NCBI RefSeq assembly: GCF_018736085.1
Contig: NZ_CP076134.1
Coordinates: 3,606,501-3,670,500 of the forward strand
Source of the DNA: Bradyrhizobium sediminis
Lineage (GTDB): Bacteria > Pseudomonadota > Alphaproteobacteria > Rhizobiales > Xanthobacteraceae
Reading direction: 5' to 3'
DNA length: 64,000 nt
The notes beneath the pieces were generated by a model. The model searched no databases. It had not been told where the DNA came from and saw only the letters and a list, made by a program, of their open reading frames with translations. Within the stretch, counting starts at the first letter, position 1; every line of letters starts with the position of its first letter. The translations under genes were made by a program, and so were the position numbers. Shown here piece after piece: positions 53,038 through 62,154 of the stretch.

Positions 53038-53155
53038 TCATTGCGAGGAGCTCCGCAACGAAGCAATCCATTTCACCGCGCAAGGAAAAAAGAGTGGATC
53101 GCTTCGCTTCCGCCTTCGCTCGTTGAACTTCGGCGGACAAGTCGCTCGCAATGGC
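53038..53155. repeat. Second palindromic repeat, GTCATTGCGAG...CTCGCAATGGC
   Basis: The arms GTCATTGCGAG and CTCGCAATGGC nearly pair. The middle contains CGAAGCAATCCA and TGGATCGCTTCG, an inner imperfect inverted pair. This class (cattgcgag...gaagcaatcca) is common in Bradyrhizobium intergenic regions to my knowledge. Only one copy is in the window. Confidence 0.6.
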
Positions 53156-53400
53156 GGCGGCAAGCTCCAGACACGCGTTTGCCTCCCGCGGCGCATGGCG
53201 CCCGAAGCTTTGAAGAATTTTCCGCCCCGTGAGGGCGTGGGGAATCCCGGGCGCCCGCGCACCCGCAGCCGCGTGTGCAGAAAAAAGCAACGCGTTAGTC
53301 ACCACGAATACGCCGGAACACCCGGCATTCCCGCACGCAATGGCTTTAACGGCTTATTTCGTGCTCTTGTGTCCGCAAAATCTACGTCGCGCTACGCGAC
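53156..53400. repeat. Probable dispersed non-coding element
   Basis: The segment with GGCGCATGGCGCCCGAAGCT, GGGGAATCCCGGGCGCCCGC and ATGGCTTTAACGGCTTATTT resembles, from memory, a long repeated element found many times in Bradyrhizobium genomes and often mis-called as small genes. No protein with support is seen in it. It fills most of the otherwise gene-free gap 52880-53567. Confidence 0.4.
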
Positions 53401-53419
53401 AGCCGAGAAGCATGACTAG

Positions 53420-53524
53420 TTGCGGATTGTCGATAAATCCGGCGAGGATTACCTCTATCCCAAGGCATTCTTCCGCACGATCGCATTGCCGCAAGCGGTG
53501 AGAAGGGCTGCGCTCGCGGCGTAA
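53420..53524 (+). CDS. Possible 34-residue protein
   Basis: A TTG-started frame reads LRIVDKSGEDYLYPKAFF and then RTIALPQAVRRAALAA to a stop. The I-V-D-x-S-G-E-D-Y-L-Y-P core looks protein-like and I recall short proteins with this core near mobile or repeated DNA in rhizobia. An in-frame stop lies directly before the TTG and no good ribosome site is visible, so it may be a remnant. Confidence 0.35.
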   Translation: MRIVDKSGEDYLYPKAFFRTIALPQAVRRAALAA

Positions 53525-53567
53525 GCGGCCGCTTCATGGTAACTCCCCGACGGTCTCGCATCGGACG

Positions 53568-53825
53568 TCAACGACGGCCGCCCTTCGGATAATCTTCATC
53601 CATGATCATAAAATAGAATCCGGTAATGGCCGCGCCAAATGCAAAATACATGGAAGCGCCGATCACCAGAACGATCGTGGCCGTGATCGGGCTCGTACTG
53701 CGCAGCACGACATCCGAGATGCTCTGGACGTTCAGGACAAGGAGCGACGTCATGAAAAGAGCGCCCAAGGTCGCTCCCATCCCGAAGTGAAGCGCCACGT
53801 GCCGAAAAAGCTCCCGCTCGTTCAT
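53568..53825 (-). CDS. Small two-helix membrane protein
   Basis: An 85-residue protein with two membrane helices (LGALFMTSLLVLNV and ATIVLVIGASMYFAFGAAITGFYFMI) and a short charged end DEDYPKGGRR. Start ATG 53825 (MNERELFRHVALHFGMG). Family not recognised. The adjoining 53826-53996 stretch shows no gene. Confidence 0.6.
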   Translation of the reverse strand: MNERELFRHVALHFGMGATLGALFMTSLLVLNVQSISDVVLRSTSPITATIVLVIGASMYFAFGAAITGFYFMIMDEDYPKGGRR

Positions 53826-53996
53826 GGGAAGCTCGCCTAAAGTAGGTCTTGAGCGACAACGCCGCGAGCAAGCCGAAGTTCCCGGCGCGGCTGAAAAATC
53901 CGTTCGCGAGGCCGGCCGCACGGAGGCGGAAGCCGGGTCAGTCCGGCTGGAAGCCCATGGCGGGCTGTGCGCTATGGCGGACAAGCTCCACCGAGA

Positions 53997-54380
53997 TCAG
54001 GGAATGAATTTCAGGCCGTAGGTCTTGCCGCGACGCCAAACCACTTCGCAGGGCTGGCGCTTCGGATGATCCGGCACCAGCGCCAGTTTGAACCGGTCCC
54101 TGACGTCGATCACCTGATCCGTCACGATTTTGGCGCCGCCCGGCGAGACGTCCAGCACGAAGCATGTGCGCCTCGTCATACCGTCGTCGACCGTAAACCA
54201 GGCTGGCTGCTTGTCCACCTGCCGCCGCGGTTCGCGCTGTATCTTCAGCCTTGGCCCATCAGCAGTCATGACGACCACCATCCGTGGTTGAACTAGCGAG
54301 CCATCAGCCTGAAGGCGATCCCGTAAAGCTTCGGTTAGCGCATTGCCTTGCAATTTATCGGCTTGGGCGCGCGGAGCCAT
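53997..54380 (-). CDS. PilZ-domain protein
   Basis: A 127-residue protein whose last 85 residues form a PilZ domain: REPRRQVDKQPAWFTVDD, then LDVSPGGAKIV (the D/NxSxxG motif) and WRRGKTYGLKFIP. PilZ domains bind cyclic di-GMP; the RxxxR part is present as R-E-P-R-R. I start at ATG 54380 with GGAGG eight bases upstream. A GTG at 54413 overlapping the nadX stop (GTGA) is the alternative. Confidence 0.75.
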   Translation of the reverse strand: MAPRAQADKLQGNALTEALRDRLQADGSLVQPRMVVVMTADGPRLKIQREPRRQVDKQPAWFTVDDGMTRRTCFVLDVSPGGAKIVTDQVIDVRDRFKLALVPDHPKRQPCEVVWRRGKTYGLKFIP

Positions 54381-54409
54381 CCGCAGCCCCTCCCCCCGCC
54401 CCGCCTCGT

Positions 54410-55240
54410 TCACGTCCCGACGCGAAGCGGTGCGCGCAGCTTGCGAAGGCAGGCAATGACGGACAGCGCGGTGATGAGACCCGTCTTCGGGTTCTCTGAC
54501 GGGATATTTTCGATCGACATGGAAAAGCGGGCGGAATCGGAATCCACGTCGATGCGGTGCATGTTGCGCGTCACGGCGGGATCCGCCCAGATCTCGATGG
54601 TGGTTCGATCGGGACCGATCCCGGCGAGCGACAGTGCAGCGGCGACATTTACATTTGCCGGAAATCCTTTCGCCGCCTCGCGTGCCGTACCGTCGAATAT
54701 CTTGAGCGGTTCGGTAATTCGTTCGATGTCGATGTTGTTTTCGACGATATAGGGAGCGCCGGCGAGCCCGCGGACCGGCTTCCGGGTTACCATCCGGACC
54801 GAATGGATTTTCCCGACCGCTGCAGCGGTCACGGCGTCGAGGCCGATCAGCGCGCCGGTGGGCACCACGATCTGGCCGCCGTTCTGTTTCGCCAATTCAA
54901 TGAGGTCTTCGTGGTCGAGCAGCGCGCCGGCACTGAGCACGACCGCGGTCTTTCCGTTGGTTACAAACGGCGCGACGATCGAGCGGACGAGCCTGCTTGG
55001 GGCGCATTCGATGACGATGTCGGCGACATCGACGAGCGCCTCGATCGGCAGGACGGCAGGCGGTCTCGTCAAACCGGCAAGCCGGCTGCGATGCTTTTCG
55101 GGGTTCTGCACCGACACCGCGGTCAGCACCAATCCATCGATGCCCCGGTCCAGCGCCTCCACGACCCGGGTTCCGATGGCCCCGAGCCCGACAACCGCAA
55201 TGCGCAGGTCAGGCCGCATGCTTTTCTCTACATTCGCCAT
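54410..55240 (-). CDS. nadX: L-aspartate dehydrogenase
   Basis: A 276-residue NAD(P)-dependent dehydrogenase. The Rossmann motif is VVGLGAIGTRVVEALDRG, and the C-terminal AspDH domain contains GFPANVNVAAALSLAGIGPD and the catalytic-region His in TRNMHRIDVDS. It oxidises aspartate to iminoaspartate or oxaloacetate plus ammonia. It lies 15 bases after tctA on the same strand. That suggests that the transporter imports a C4-dicarboxylate or amino acid metabolised by this enzyme. Confidence 0.88.
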   Translation of the reverse strand: MANVEKSMRPDLRIAVVGLGAIGTRVVEALDRGIDGLVLTAVSVQNPEKHRSRLAGLTRPPAVLPIEALVDVADIVIECAPSRLVRSIVAPFVTNGKTAVVLSAGALLDHEDLIELAKQNGGQIVVPTGALIGLDAVTAAAVGKIHSVRMVTRKPVRGLAGAPYIVENNIDIERITEPLKIFDGTAREAAKGFPANVNVAAALSLAGIGPDRTTIEIWADPAVTRNMHRIDVDSDSARFSMSIENIPSENPKTGLITALSVIACLRKLRAPLRVGT

Positions 55241-55255
55241 CGGGCTGCTTTCGGT

Positions 55256-56779
55256 TCAGAAATCCGGCTCTTCCTCGATGACCCGGTTCTGGTGGCGCAT
55301 ATGCTGCCATATCGCCGCCACGACCGAGGCCGCCGCCGCCAGCAACAGCCCGCCGGAAATCGGCCGGGTCAGGAACAGCCAGGGATCGGCGTCGGTCATG
55401 ATCGCGCGCACCAGGTTGATCTCGATCTGGTCGCCGAGAATGAGGCCCAGGATCAGGGGCGCGAGCGGAAAACCGAGCTTGACCAGGACGTAGCCGACGA
55501 CGCCGAACAGCAGCAGCACGTAGACGCTCTGCATGGTGTTGTTGAGCGCGTAGGCGCCGACGACGCAGAGCACCAGCACGACCGGCGCCAGCACCGCCAT
55601 CCGCACCGAGGTCACGCGCAGCATCAGCGGCATCAGCGCGACGCAGATCAGGAGCATGCAGGGGTGCGCCAGGATGTAGGCCGCGTAGATGCCATAGGCG
55701 AGGTCGGGGTTCTGCGAGATGAACAGCGGTCCCGACTGAATGCCGTGGATCGTCATCGCGCCGAGCATCACGGCGGTGACGGCGTCACCGGGAATGCCGA
55801 ATGCCATGATGGTCATCAGCGAGCCGCTGACATTGGCGTTGTTGGAGGCTTCCGAGGCGATGATGCCCTCGGGGTGGCCCTTGCCGAAACGCTCCGGCGT
55901 CTTCGAGAATTTTTTGGCCTGGTCATAGGCCATCACGCTCGAGGCGCTGCCGCCGATGGCCGGCAGGATGCCGATGATCAGCCCGACGATCGTCGCCCAC
56001 GCCAGCAGGAACGGCTGCCTGAAGATTTCGAGGTTGACCTTGAGATGCGAGAAGCGCTCGAGCCTGATCCCGGCCAGCGATTCCGGCGCATGGCCGTGCG
56101 GCAGATTGAGCTTCTCCAGATCGGTCATGATCTGCGCGAAGGCGAAAATTCCGATCAGCACCGGCAGGAACGGAAAGCCGCCGCCGATGAACTCCGAGCC
56201 GAAGGTGAAGCGCGGCACGCTGCCGATCGGGTCGTGGCCGACCAGCGTGATCAACAGCCCGAAGGCAGTCGAGATCAGTCCCTTCAGCAGCGAGGATTCG
56301 GTGAGCCCCGCCACCATCGCCATGGCGAGCACGAACAGCGAGAAATATTCCCACGGCCCGAATTCCAGCGCGATCGCCGCCAGCGGCCCGGTGAGGAACA
56401 CCAGGAACAGGGCGCCGAGCAGTCCGCCCCAGACCGATGCCCAGACGCCGAGCCAGATGGCGCGGCCCGGCTCGCCGTTGCGCGACATCGGAAAGCCGTC
56501 GAAGGTGGTGGCGATCGACGCCGGCGAGCCGGGGATGCCGAGCAGGCAGCAGGCGATGAGGCCGCCGGTCGAGCCGCCGACATAGACGCCGGTCATCGCC
56601 GCAAGGCCCGCCAGCGGATCGAGCCCGTAGGTGAACGGCAGCACCACGATGACCGTCATGGTGATGGTGACGCCCGGCAGCGAGCCGCCGATCACGCCGA
56701 TGAACGTGCCGGCAAACAGCGGCAACAGGTATTTCCACTGGGCGATATTGACGAGGCCGTGCCAGAGCAGATCGAGCAT
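55256..56779 (-). CDS. tctA: Tripartite tricarboxylate transporter large membrane subunit TctA
   Basis: A 507-residue protein with about twelve helices and the TctA landmarks GGSLPGVTITMTVIVVLPFT, GVYVGGSTGGLIACCLLGIPG and ASEASNNANVSGSLMT. Start ATG 56779 overlaps the tctB stop as TGATG. It is the channel of a binding-protein-dependent secondary carrier. Confidence 0.94.
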   Translation of the reverse strand: MLDLLWHGLVNIAQWKYLLPLFAGTFIGVIGGSLPGVTITMTVIVVLPFTYGLDPLAGLAAMTGVYVGGSTGGLIACCLLGIPGSPASIATTFDGFPMSRNGEPGRAIWLGVWASVWGGLLGALFLVFLTGPLAAIALEFGPWEYFSLFVLAMAMVAGLTESSLLKGLISTAFGLLITLVGHDPIGSVPRFTFGSEFIGGGFPFLPVLIGIFAFAQIMTDLEKLNLPHGHAPESLAGIRLERFSHLKVNLEIFRQPFLLAWATIVGLIIGILPAIGGSASSVMAYDQAKKFSKTPERFGKGHPEGIIASEASNNANVSGSLMTIMAFGIPGDAVTAVMLGAMTIHGIQSGPLFISQNPDLAYGIYAAYILAHPCMLLICVALMPLMLRVTSVRMAVLAPVVLVLCVVGAYALNNTMQSVYVLLLFGVVGYVLVKLGFPLAPLILGLILGDQIEINLVRAIMTDADPWLFLTRPISGGLLLAAAASVVAAIWQHMRHQNRVIEEEPDF

Positions 56780-57258
56780 CAGAAACCCGTCCACGCGCCG
56801 CGCGGCAGCAGCACCAGCAAATAGCGTTCGAAGACGAAATAGCTCACCGCGGCGGTGCCGAGCGCGATCGCGGCGAGCACCGCCCATTGCCGCGCCGTTC
56901 GCGGCCGGCCCAATGCGGCCTGCAGCGCGCCAACGAACAACGCCGTGGCGACGCGAAATCCCAAGAGCGGCAGCAGCGCCACATAGAAGCCGACGATCGC
57001 GAATGCGATCACCACCAGGCGATAATTTCGCCTGGGTGTGTCGGGCGCTGTGGCAACGACCGGCGCGCGGTGGCTCAAGAGGTCCTGCAACACCAACAGC
57101 GCGCTCCCGGCCGCCATGAAGGACAGCACGATGGCCGGGTAAAAGCCCGGCCCGACCGGAACGATGGGAAGGGACGGCAACTGGAACGACTGGACCAGGA
57201 GGACCAGGCTGATCGCGAGCAGGATCAGCCCAGCAATTCCATCGCGGCCGATGCTCAT
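56779..57258 (-). CDS. tctB: Tripartite tricarboxylate transporter small membrane subunit TctB
   Basis: A 159-residue four-helix protein with PVGPGFYPAIVLSFMAAGS near the start, as in TctB. It overlaps tctC by ATGA (57255-57258) and tctA by one base. Confidence 0.88.
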   Translation of the reverse strand: MSIGRDGIAGLILLAISLVLLVQSFQLPSLPIVPVGPGFYPAIVLSFMAAGSALLVLQDLLSHRAPVVATAPDTPRRNYRLVVIAFAIVGFYVALLPLLGFRVATALFVGALQAALGRPRTARQWAVLAAIALGTAAVSYFVFERYLLVLLPRGAWTGF

Positions 57259-58217
57259 TTCTTGATCAGGCCGAGATCGGTCATGATGGCCTTGTTCTCG
57301 TCGTCGATCTTGGCGAGAAACTTGCCATAGTCATTGGCATTGAGGAACGCCACGCGGGTGCCCTGCACCTTCATCGCCTGGGCGAAGCCCGGCTCCTTGG
57401 TCGCCTTGGTGCAGCCCTCCTCGAGCTTGGCGCGCACCGGCGCGGGCGTCCCCTTGGGGACCACGAGGCCGCGCACCACTTCGAACACGATGTTCATGCC
57501 GAGCTCCTTGAGCGTCGGCACGTCGGGCGATTCCGGATCGCGCTTCTCACTGGCGATCGCGATGAAGCGCAGCAGCCCGGCTTCGACCTTGCCCTTCTGC
57601 GTCAGGTTGGAATCGGTGAGGTTGATGTGGCCGCCGAGCAGCGCATTCATCCGCGGCGCGAGGCCGTCATAGGACACGAATTTGAACTTCAGGCCGGCCT
57701 GCTTCTCGATCAAGGCCGGGAAGATATGGCTGGTCGAGCCGAGCGTGGCGCCGACCGTGATCTCGCCCGGCCGCTTCTTGGCGTCGGCGGCGAGCTCCTG
57801 CCAGTTCCTCCAGGGCGTCTTGGCGCTTGCGGTCAGCACCGAGGGCGTCGCCGCGACCAGGCAGACCGGCTCGAAGTCGCTGTATTTGACGTCGCTGATG
57901 CCGGCATAGAACGTCAGATGGATATAGTCGTGCACCGCGTAGACCGTATAGCCGTCGGGTGCCGCGTTCTTGGCCTCGCGTGCGCCGACGGTGCCGGAGG
58001 CGCCGCCGACATTGGCGATCACCACGGGCTGGCCGATGTGCTTCTGCAATTCGACGGCGAATGGCCGGAAGATGTTGTCGGTGTCGCCGCCGGCGGCCCA
58101 TGGCACGATCATCTTGATGGGGCGGTCGGGATATTGCGCCATGGCGGGTGCCGATAGAGCAGCCAGCACACCGATCAGCGCGGCAGCGCCGGCCATCGTC
58201 ACGGACAATCTTGCCAT
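57255..58217 (-). CDS. tctC: Tripartite tricarboxylate transporter binding protein (TctC/Bug family)
   Basis: A 320-residue periplasmic binding protein with a signal peptide (AALIGVLAALSAPAMAQ), then YPDRPIKMIVPWAAGGDTD, the usual Bug opening, and VIANVGGASGTVGAREAKNAAPDGYT. The Asp in GGDTDN is typical of dicarboxylate- or amino-acid-type Bug ligands. It leads the tctCBA-nadX-pilZ unit. Confidence 0.92.
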   Translation of the reverse strand: MARLSVTMAGAAALIGVLAALSAPAMAQYPDRPIKMIVPWAAGGDTDNIFRPFAVELQKHIGQPVVIANVGGASGTVGAREAKNAAPDGYTVYAVHDYIHLTFYAGISDVKYSDFEPVCLVAATPSVLTASAKTPWRNWQELAADAKKRPGEITVGATLGSTSHIFPALIEKQAGLKFKFVSYDGLAPRMNALLGGHINLTDSNLTQKGKVEAGLLRFIAIASEKRDPESPDVPTLKELGMNIVFEVVRGLVVPKGTPAPVRAKLEEGCTKATKEPGFAQAMKVQGTRVAFLNANDYGKFLAKIDDENKAIMTDLGLIKK

Positions 58218-58370
58218 CCGTCATCTCCCCGTCGTTTCGTGGGCCATTCAGGCTCTCGATCGGGACAGTAACAGCTCAGCCACCCAGGGGAAAGCCCTGC
58301 GGCTATTCGGAAGGTTCGCTTGTGACGCACTGCGGAAAATTCCGCTGCGTCGCAGGTTCGCTGGAAGCCC

Positions 58371-59756
58371 CTACTCCGCCGCTTCCCGCACATGCCGCGC
58401 GCTCGGCGTCCGCATCGTCACCAGCTCCTCCGCCGCGGTCGGATGCAGCGCCATGGTGGCGTCGAAATCCGCCTTGGTCGCCTTCATCTTCACGGCGATG
58501 CCGAGCACCTGGACCATCTCGGCGGCGCCGTCGCCGACGATATGACAGCCGACGACGCGGTCGGTCGAGGCATCGACCACGAGCTTCATCAGCATCCGCG
58601 TGTCGCGGCCCGACAGCGTCGCCTTCATCGGGCGGAAGTTCGCCTTGTAAATATCGACACGGGCGAAGCTGGCGCGGGCCTGGGCTTCCGTCAGCCCGAT
58701 GGTGCCGACCTCGGGCTGCGAAAACACCGCGGTCGGAATGTCCGCATGGTCGACCTCGACCGTCTTCTTGCCGAACACGGTGTCGGCGAAAGCATGGCCC
58801 TCGCGGATCGCGACCGGCGTGAGATTGATGCGATGGGTGACGTCGCCGATCGCGTAGATGTGCGGCACGGATGTCCGCGAGAAACCGTCGACCGCGATGC
58901 CGCCGTTTTTGGGATTGATGGCGACGCCGGTCTTCTCGAGCCCGAGATTGGCGACCGCAGGATGCCGCCCGATCGCGAACATCACCTGGTCCGACGCAAT
59001 GCTGGAGCCGTTCGACAGATGGGTGGTGAATTCCTTGCCGTGCTTGTCGACCTTGTTGACGGTGCAGCCGGTGAGAATCGTGATGCCGTCCTTCTCCATC
59101 TCGTCGCGGACGTGGCTGCGGACGTCCTCGTCGAAACCGCGCAGGATGTTGTCGCCGCGATAGATCAAGGTCACGTCGCTTCCGAAGCCGGCGAAGATGC
59201 AGGCGAATTCCAGCGCGATATAGCCGCCGCCCTGGATCACGATGCGCTTCGGCAATTGCGGCAGGTGGAACACCTCGTTGGACGAGATCACGTGCTCGAT
59301 GCCGGGGATGGCCTGGCCGTGATTGGGCGCGCCGCCGGTCGCGATCAGCACGTGTTTCGCCGTGACGGTCTCGCCGGTGCCGAGCCGCAGCGTATGCGGA
59401 TCCTCGAACACCGCGCGGGTCTTGACCACGCGGGCGCCGGATTTTTCGACGTTCGTGGTGTAGGCAGCCTCCAGCCGCGCGATTTCCCTGTCCTTGTTGG
59501 CGATCAAAGTCGGCCAGTCGAAGGTCGCCTGCGGAATGGTCCAGCCGAAACCGGCGGCGTCCTCGACGTCGTGGCGGATGTGCGAAGCGTAGACCAGAAG
59601 CTTCTTCGGTACGCAGCCGCGGATCACGCAGGTGCCGCCCATGCGGTACTCTTCGACGATCATCACCTTCGCACCATAACCGGCGGCGATCCGGGCGGCT
59701 CGCACCCCGCCGGAGCCACCTCCGATCACGAACAGATCGACGTCGAACTCATTCAT
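58371..59756 (-). CDS. gor: Glutathione-disulfide reductase
   Basis: The 461-residue flavoprotein has the FAD motif FVIGGGSGGVRAARIAAG, the redox disulfide GGTCVIRGCVPKK, a NAD(P) motif IQGGGYIALEFACIF, and the active-site His in MALHPTAAEE. It reduces glutathione disulfide with NADPH. Single gene; the 153-base gap to tctC shows nothing notable. Confidence 0.94.
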   Translation of the reverse strand: MNEFDVDLFVIGGGSGGVRAARIAAGYGAKVMIVEEYRMGGTCVIRGCVPKKLLVYASHIRHDVEDAAGFGWTIPQATFDWPTLIANKDREIARLEAAYTTNVEKSGARVVKTRAVFEDPHTLRLGTGETVTAKHVLIATGGAPNHGQAIPGIEHVISSNEVFHLPQLPKRIVIQGGGYIALEFACIFAGFGSDVTLIYRGDNILRGFDEDVRSHVRDEMEKDGITILTGCTVNKVDKHGKEFTTHLSNGSSIASDQVMFAIGRHPAVANLGLEKTGVAINPKNGGIAVDGFSRTSVPHIYAIGDVTHRINLTPVAIREGHAFADTVFGKKTVEVDHADIPTAVFSQPEVGTIGLTEAQARASFARVDIYKANFRPMKATLSGRDTRMLMKLVVDASTDRVVGCHIVGDGAAEMVQVLGIAVKMKATKADFDATMALHPTAAEELVTMRTPSARHVREAAE

Positions 59757-59778
59757 GGCAGCCTCGATTGCCCGGGAT

Positions 59779-59873
59779 GGCGAATAGCGAATAGCGAATG
59801 GCGAATGGCAGACTGAACGCGATATGCGCTTCCATTCGCTACTCGCTACTCGCCATTCGCCGCTCGCTACTCC
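59779..59873. repeat. Inverted arrays of a 7-bp repeat between gor and the DUF2059 gene
   Basis: From 59779 the unit GCGAATA/GCGAATG repeats four times; from 59832 the inverse units CATTCGC, TACTCGC, TACTCGC, CATTCGC, CGCTCGC and TACTC follow. The arrays can pair across a 22-base middle. The second array abuts the DUF2059 stop codon at 59873. Confidence 0.85.
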
Positions 59874-60421
59874 TAGATTTCCTTGCCGCGCTTGCGCATC
59901 TCGGCGCGGAATTCGCCGTTGATCACTTCCGCGAAGTTCTGCGCCCAGGCGTTCATGTAGGACATGCTGAACTGGATGGCCCGGGGTTCCGTCGCCAGCA
60001 GCTTCTTGCCGAGCGGCGATTTGTAGAATGTGACCAGGTCCTTCAGCTCCTGCTCGGTGAACTCATTGGCGTAGACGGAGGCCATGCCTTCGCCGATTTC
60101 CTTTTCGCGGCCAGCCAGCTTCTGCGCGACGATCACGGCGACCTCGTTGAGGTCCTTCTGGTAGTTCAGGTTGGACTGCAGCAGCGCCTCTTTGGTCTTC
60201 TGGACCAGACCGGGCACGGCGCCGGCGTACATTGCCGAGGCGTTCTTCATCTGCAGGATTTCCCTGGCGGCGGCCATCGCCGCCGGCGTGCCCGGCTTGA
60301 GCGGCGTGGACTGCGGCGCCGCCGGCGCGGCCTGCTTCTGCTGCGCGGAGGCCGGAGCGGCGATCACCGCCAACGCAAGCGCAAGACCGGCGGCCGACAA
60401 AGTCTTCGAAACAAGCTTCAT
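59873..60421 (-). CDS. Secreted DUF2059 domain protein
   Basis: A 182-residue exported protein with a signal peptide (AAGLALALAVIAAPASAQ) and a helical DUF2059 domain, with YANEFTEQELKDLVTFYKSP and LGKKLLATEPRAI as its signature. DUF2059 function is unknown. AAGGAGA precedes the ATG at 60421. It lies 26 bases after rpiA on the same strand. Confidence 0.88.
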   Translation of the reverse strand: MKLVSKTLSAAGLALALAVIAAPASAQQKQAAPAAPQSTPLKPGTPAAMAAAREILQMKNASAMYAGAVPGLVQKTKEALLQSNLNYQKDLNEVAVIVAQKLAGREKEIGEGMASVYANEFTEQELKDLVTFYKSPLGKKLLATEPRAIQFSMSYMNAWAQNFAEVINGEFRAEMRKRGKEI

Positions 60422-60447
60422 TCCAAGTCTCCTTAGGATTAGCGGCG

Positions 60448-61140
60448 TCACCGCCGTTCAATAACGCGAATTCCCTGAGAGCCCGCCAGAACGGCGAGGC
60501 TGGCAAGACCGATGAACAGCCCGTGCTCGGCCACACCGGGGATGGAGGTCAAAAGACCTGCCAGCCGCGGCGCATCCGATATCCGGCCCAGTTGGGCGTC
60601 GACAATCCAGTGGCCGCCATCGGTGACAAAAGCGTGGCCGTCCTTGCCCTTCCGCAGCACCATCTGCCCGGAATTGCCGGTCTCCGCAAATGCCCCGGCC
60701 ATGGCGCGCCGCGTGGCCGCGAGGCCAAACGGAACGAGCTCCACCGGTAACGGAAAGCGGCCCAGGACATCGACCCATTTCGAGTCGTCGGCAATCACGA
60801 TCATGCGATCGGACGCTGCGGCGACGATCTTTTCGCGCAGCAGCGCGCCGCCGCCGCCCTTGATCAAATTGAGCGCGGGATCGATCTCGTCGGCGCCGTC
60901 GACCGTCAGATCGAGCCGGTCGACCTCGTCGAGCGTGGTCAGCGGAACGCCGCACTGCTCCGCCTGGATGCGGGTCGCTTCCGAGGTCGGCACGCCCACC
61001 ACATTCAATCCGGCGCGGACCTTTTCGCCGAGCAGGTCGACGAAGTGCTTCGCGGTCGAACCGGTGCCAAGGCCGAGCTTCATGCCGTCGCGCACTTCTT
61101 CGAGCGCGCGCGCCGCCGCCTGCCGTTTCAATGCGTCCAT
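60448..61140 (-). CDS. rpiA: Ribose-5-phosphate isomerase A
   Basis: A 230-residue isomerase with [24 protein letters not shown] and [14 protein letters not shown], the three active-site segments of RpiA. It interconverts ribose 5-phosphate and ribulose 5-phosphate. Start ATG 61140 (MDALKRQ); a GTG two codons earlier is possible. Confidence 0.95.
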   Translation of the reverse strand: MDALKRQAAARALEEVRDGMKLGLGTGSTAKHFVDLLGEKVRAGLNVVGVPTSEATRIQAEQCGVPLTTLDEVDRLDLTVDGADEIDPALNLIKGGGGALLREKIVAAASDRMIVIADDSKWVDVLGRFPLPVELVPFGLAATRRAMAGAFAETGNSGQMVLRKGKDGHAFVTDGGHWIVDAQLGRISDAPRLAGLLTSIPGVAEHGLFIGLASLAVLAGSQGIRVIERR

Positions 61141-61334
61141 GTTCACGTGCTTACGATGCCTTTTTGGGAAGCCGCCGCCGGCCCTGCGACCAGCGCTGTC
61201 CGGCGGGGGCATATCTAGCGTCGTTTTGCGGTGAGGAACAGCGGTATAAAGGGGGCATGACGAAGACGGCATGACGAAGAAACGACTCGTTCTGCCACTT
61301 GCACGATCGCACCGGGCCCGATAGCGGTTTTCGC

Positions 61335-62021
61335 ATGACCTCTGCCCGCATCATCGTATTCGATCTCGACGGCACGCTCGTGGATACGGCGCCCGATTTG
61401 ATCAACGCCCTCAACTTCGTGCTCGACCGCGAGGGCCTGCCGCCGGTGCCGCTGCAATCGGCGCGCAACATGATCGGACAGGGCGCCCGCCGGCTGATCG
61501 AACGCGGGCTGGAGCTGGAAGGCCGCGCCGCCGGCGTCGACGACATCGCCCGGCTGACCTCCGACTTCATCGATTACTATGCGGCCCATATCGCCGACGC
61601 CTCCCGCCCGTTCGAGGGTCTCGAGGACGCACTCGACGAGCTCAGCGCGCGCGGGTGCCGGTTTGCGGTCTGCACCAACAAGCTGGAGTGGCTGTCGAAG
61701 CTGTTGCTCGATCAGTTGGGCTTGAGTGCGCGGTTTTCCGCGATCTGCGGCGCGGACACTTTCGGGGTCTCGAAACCGGACCCGGTTTTCCTGCGGGAAA
61801 CGATCGCGCGCGCCGGAGGTCACCCGTCCGCCGCGATCATGGTCGGCGATGCCGGACCGGATGTCGGCGTCGCCCGCCACGCCGGCGTCCCGGTGATCGG
61901 CGTCGGATTCGGCTATACCGAGGTCCCGATCGCCGAGCTCAAGCCGGACCTCCTGATCCATCACATGCGCGATCTGCCGGCCGCTGTGGAAAGCCTGACG
62001 GCGCCCAAAAAATCGATGTAA
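61335..62021 (+). CDS. gph: Phosphoglycolate phosphatase
   Basis: A 228-residue HAD phosphatase with motif [16 protein letters not shown], motif II VCTNK, motif III KPDP and motif IV VGDAGPD. The NLVDT/PDLxxALN cap features point to Gph. It removes the phosphate from 2-phosphoglycolate. Divergent from rpiA. Start ATG 61335; the open frame extends 12 codons upstream. Confidence 0.88.
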   Translation: MTSARIIVFDLDGTLVDTAPDLINALNFVLDREGLPPVPLQSARNMIGQGARRLIERGLELEGRAAGVDDIARLTSDFIDYYAAHIADASRPFEGLEDALDELSARGCRFAVCTNKLEWLSKLLLDQLGLSARFSAICGADTFGVSKPDPVFLRETIARAGGHPSAAIMVGDAGPDVGVARHAGVPVIGVGFGYTEVPIAELKPDLLIHHMRDLPAAVESLTAPKKSM

Positions 62022-62050
62022 TGCGTTGAATTTACTGCAATAAAAATATA

Positions 62051-62065
62051 TTAACCATTACTTAA
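62051..62065. promoter_or_regulatory. CtrA-type box upstream of the lipoprotein gene
   Basis: TTAACCATTACTTAA fits the full CtrA site TTAA-N7-TTAA exactly. It lies in an AT-rich stretch about 97 bp before the lipoprotein start. CtrA is the cell-cycle regulator of alphaproteobacteria. Confidence 0.55.
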
Positions 62066-62154
62066 CTATAACCGTCCGCACCGTTGCGCGGATACTCCCA
62101 CGCCCCTAAGCTCGCGCGGGGATTGTGGCGGCGAGCCGCAATAGAGTGACGGAT

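Noticed and set aside
53229..53501. 90-codon frame in the repeat-rich gap
   Set aside because: It falls inside what looks like a dispersed non-coding element and has no protein-like features or ribosome site.
54557..56824. 755-codon open frame on the plus strand
   Set aside because: It lies opposite nadX and tctA, reads as a charged low-complexity chain, and shows no domain.
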